Made by a program: the position numbers and the translations under genes | Notes under the pieces: generated by a model | Told to the model about the DNA's origin: nothing | Databases searched by the model: none | What the model saw: only the letters and a program-made list of their open reading frames with translations | Origin: Owenia fusiformis | Lineage: Eukaryota > Annelida > Polychaeta > Sabellida > Oweniidae | Length of the DNA stretch: 64,000 bases | Assembly: GCA_903813345.2 (NCBI GenBank) | Contig: CAIIXF020000008.1 | Location: forward strand, 1,809,341-1,873,340 | Direction: 5' to 3' | Shown here: one piece after another, positions 58,501 to 61,500 of the stretch | Position numbering within the stretch: the first letter of the stretch is position 1 | Layout of the letters: every line of letters begins with the position of its first letter

Positions 58501-61500
58501 TGAAAACTGTTGAGGTAAAACTGAAGCTACAGGAACAAATGGCAATGACATTTCTAGTTTAACCATTTAATCAGTTTAACATAAATATAAAGTTACACTG
58601 TTGAAAAGCATCAATCATAAGTTGATTTAAAATCTGCGAAATGTCAAATTAGTTTGTGTTTGTAAGGCAATCACGCAAGTTGTAATCTTAACCAAGAATT
58701 TTATGTCGATTTTGTCACGTAATAATTATGCACTAGGAAACAACTTAGCAACAGTTTATCTTTTAAGTTCCTGGAAAATGTCAGAGTGGTAGGATCTTGC
58801 ATGATAATTCAACACAAATCAAACTTTTTTTAATAATGTATGCCCTCTCTAACATGAAACAGTTTTATGCCCTCAACAACACAAAAGCCAAAATCTGTTG
58901 GAAATTTTTCAAACTTGTAGTTGAGCTGCCTTTTAAATAAGCTTACATCTGAGCACTCTTTTAGGGTTAATGCACAACATCTGATTCTTCCAGCTCTTAA
59001 TATCAACAAAGTCAATGCTTTTTCAGACATTACAAAACCAATATTTATGCCCTCTATGTTTATGCCCTCTGACACGGCAAAGTCAATATAAACCCACATT
59101 TTAGGTTCCAAAATGAACAAGGCACAGGACGTGAACGAGATCACACCATCAAATAGGCAGACACTATGAACCAGGAAAACTGTTCTCCTATTATGTTTAC
59201 AAATTTCAAGAACAATAAAACAAGATGGCCGCCCAAAAGTTAATCAGCTCTAGTACTTGATATCCTCTATCATTTGTGTAAATTTGAAGGAAATCCGATG
59301 AGCTGTTTTCCTGAAATGGCGATGACAAGATTTTTCGAAAAACCTTCAAAATGGCTACCAGAAAACAAGATGGCCGCCCAAAAGTTAATCAGCTCTAGTA
59401 CTTGATATCCTCTATCATGTGTGTAAATTTGAAGGAAATCCGATGAGCGGATTTTCTGAAATGGCGATGACAAGATTTTTTTCGAAAAATCTTCAAAATG
59501 GCTGCCAGAAAACAAGATGGCCGCCCAAAAGTTAATCAGCTCTAGTACTTGATATCCTCTATCATTTGTGTAAATTTGAAGGAAATCCGATGAGCTGTTT
59601 TCCTGAAATGGCGATGACAAGATTTTTCGAAAAACCTTCAAAATGGCTACCAGAAAACAAGATGGCCGCCCAAAAGTTAATCAGCTCTAGTACTTGATAT
59701 CCTCTATCATGTGTGTAAATTTGAAGGAAATCCGATGAGCGGATTTTCTGAAATGGCGATGACAAGATTTTTTTCGAAAAATCTTCAAAATGGCTGCCAG
59801 AAAACAAGATGGCCGCCCAAAAGTTAATCAGCTCTAGTACTTGATATCCTCTATCATTTGTGAAAATTTGAAGGAAATCCAATGAGCGGTTTTCCTGAAA
59901 TGGCGATGACAAGATTTTTCGAAAAACCTTCAAAATGGCCGCCAGAAAACAAGATGGCCACCCAAAAGTTAATCAGCTCTAGTACTCCATATGCTCTATC
60001 ATCTCTGCGAATTGGAGAAAATCTGATGTGCAGTTTTCCTTAAACGGCGATGACAAAAAGCGGGACGATTACGACCACGATCACGACCACGACCACGACC
60101 AGTATGACGACTATATCCCACCGATGGTGTGATAAAAAGCCTTACAAGCAAACATTTATGCTTCTGTATAATAGTCATGCTTCCAAGCGGAACTCCTTGA
60201 TAAGAAAGAGGATGTTATCATTGTTGTATTCAGTTGTTCAACAGTATGTTCAGTTAATGAGCCAAAAACAAAAGAGGTCACATTGGAAAAGAAATTTTTC
60301 ATTCTGCATTAAAAGAGAGTAGATTTTGCAGGCATCTCAGAGGGAATTTGGAAACAAATTGTTTTTAAAGGCAAATGAGACACTGATGTGATAGAAGTTG
60401 ATAGTAAATGATGCTAGTCAAGAATTAACATTGAGTATAATGTCAGTCAGTCGTCACTAGAATATATGGTTCAATGTTGATCTAATGATGAACTATTTCC
60501 TAGATATCTAGGCCGTTTCCCCATTAAATCACAAGATCGATATTGTCTTACTTAACCAGCTGTGAAATGTATTTATTTCCTTGACAGGCAATGTAATTAA
60601 CCAAGTAACTTTTGGCAGTTTTCAATTCAATTGCAGGTTATCTTCGTAGGATTTTGATTCATGTCATTTTAGGCTTCATGGTGAGCCTATAGGATCGCTT
60701 ACTCATCTTTCAATTTCTACTGGGAATATGAATAGCACGAAGGACAGAGGTTGATATCTGCGAATGGAGAAAAATTAAATTTGGCAAAAATAATTATTCA
60801 CATGGGATGCTCTAAACAGATATAGATGATGTCATGCAAGTACTATGTAACGAGGGGGAATTCTCCAAGAATAGCTTATTATCTGGGTTTTCTAGTTTAA
60901 AAGAAGTTTGAACTGTGATTTTTGTAAAAATCAAATATAAAGGCCATATATGGGTAGTCAACTTTAGAGGAAAGGGAAAAATATATGTTTACCATTCATA
61001 TGAGTTCACTGAAAAGGGAAATATATTTCCAAACAATGTACAATCAGGTTTACATCAATTGCAAAAATCTGGTGTAACCAATTCCAAATTATTCTAGTTA
61101 TATTTGAAATGCACAAATACTGTAGATTTTTTTTTTAAATTCTAAAAAAATATGAGGAATGATTTTGAAGAGATGAGACATACATTCTGGTACAATTTTG
61201 TACTGAGAATGCTCAAGAGGTATATTTTAGTGAACTTGTATGATAAAATACTTGATTCTAAATTATTTTATATTTCAGAGATGGTATGGCCATTATAAAT
61301 CATTATTAATCAGTGACCATTATAAATCAACCCTATTCATTGAATAAAAAAATAATGGTGAAAAACTAATGAACATCAAGAACATAGTGAACACAATGGG
61401 CACAATTGACACAATAGTGGATGCAATAAATGACACATTAATCAGTTGTCCTGTGTCATAGTGACTTTCATTGACATAAAAAAGACTTATGACCAATTTC

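Noticed and set aside
59270-59933. Two similar 123-residue minus-strand open frames
   Set aside because: They are translations of the 292-bp higher-order repeat; identity between them reflects DNA duplication.
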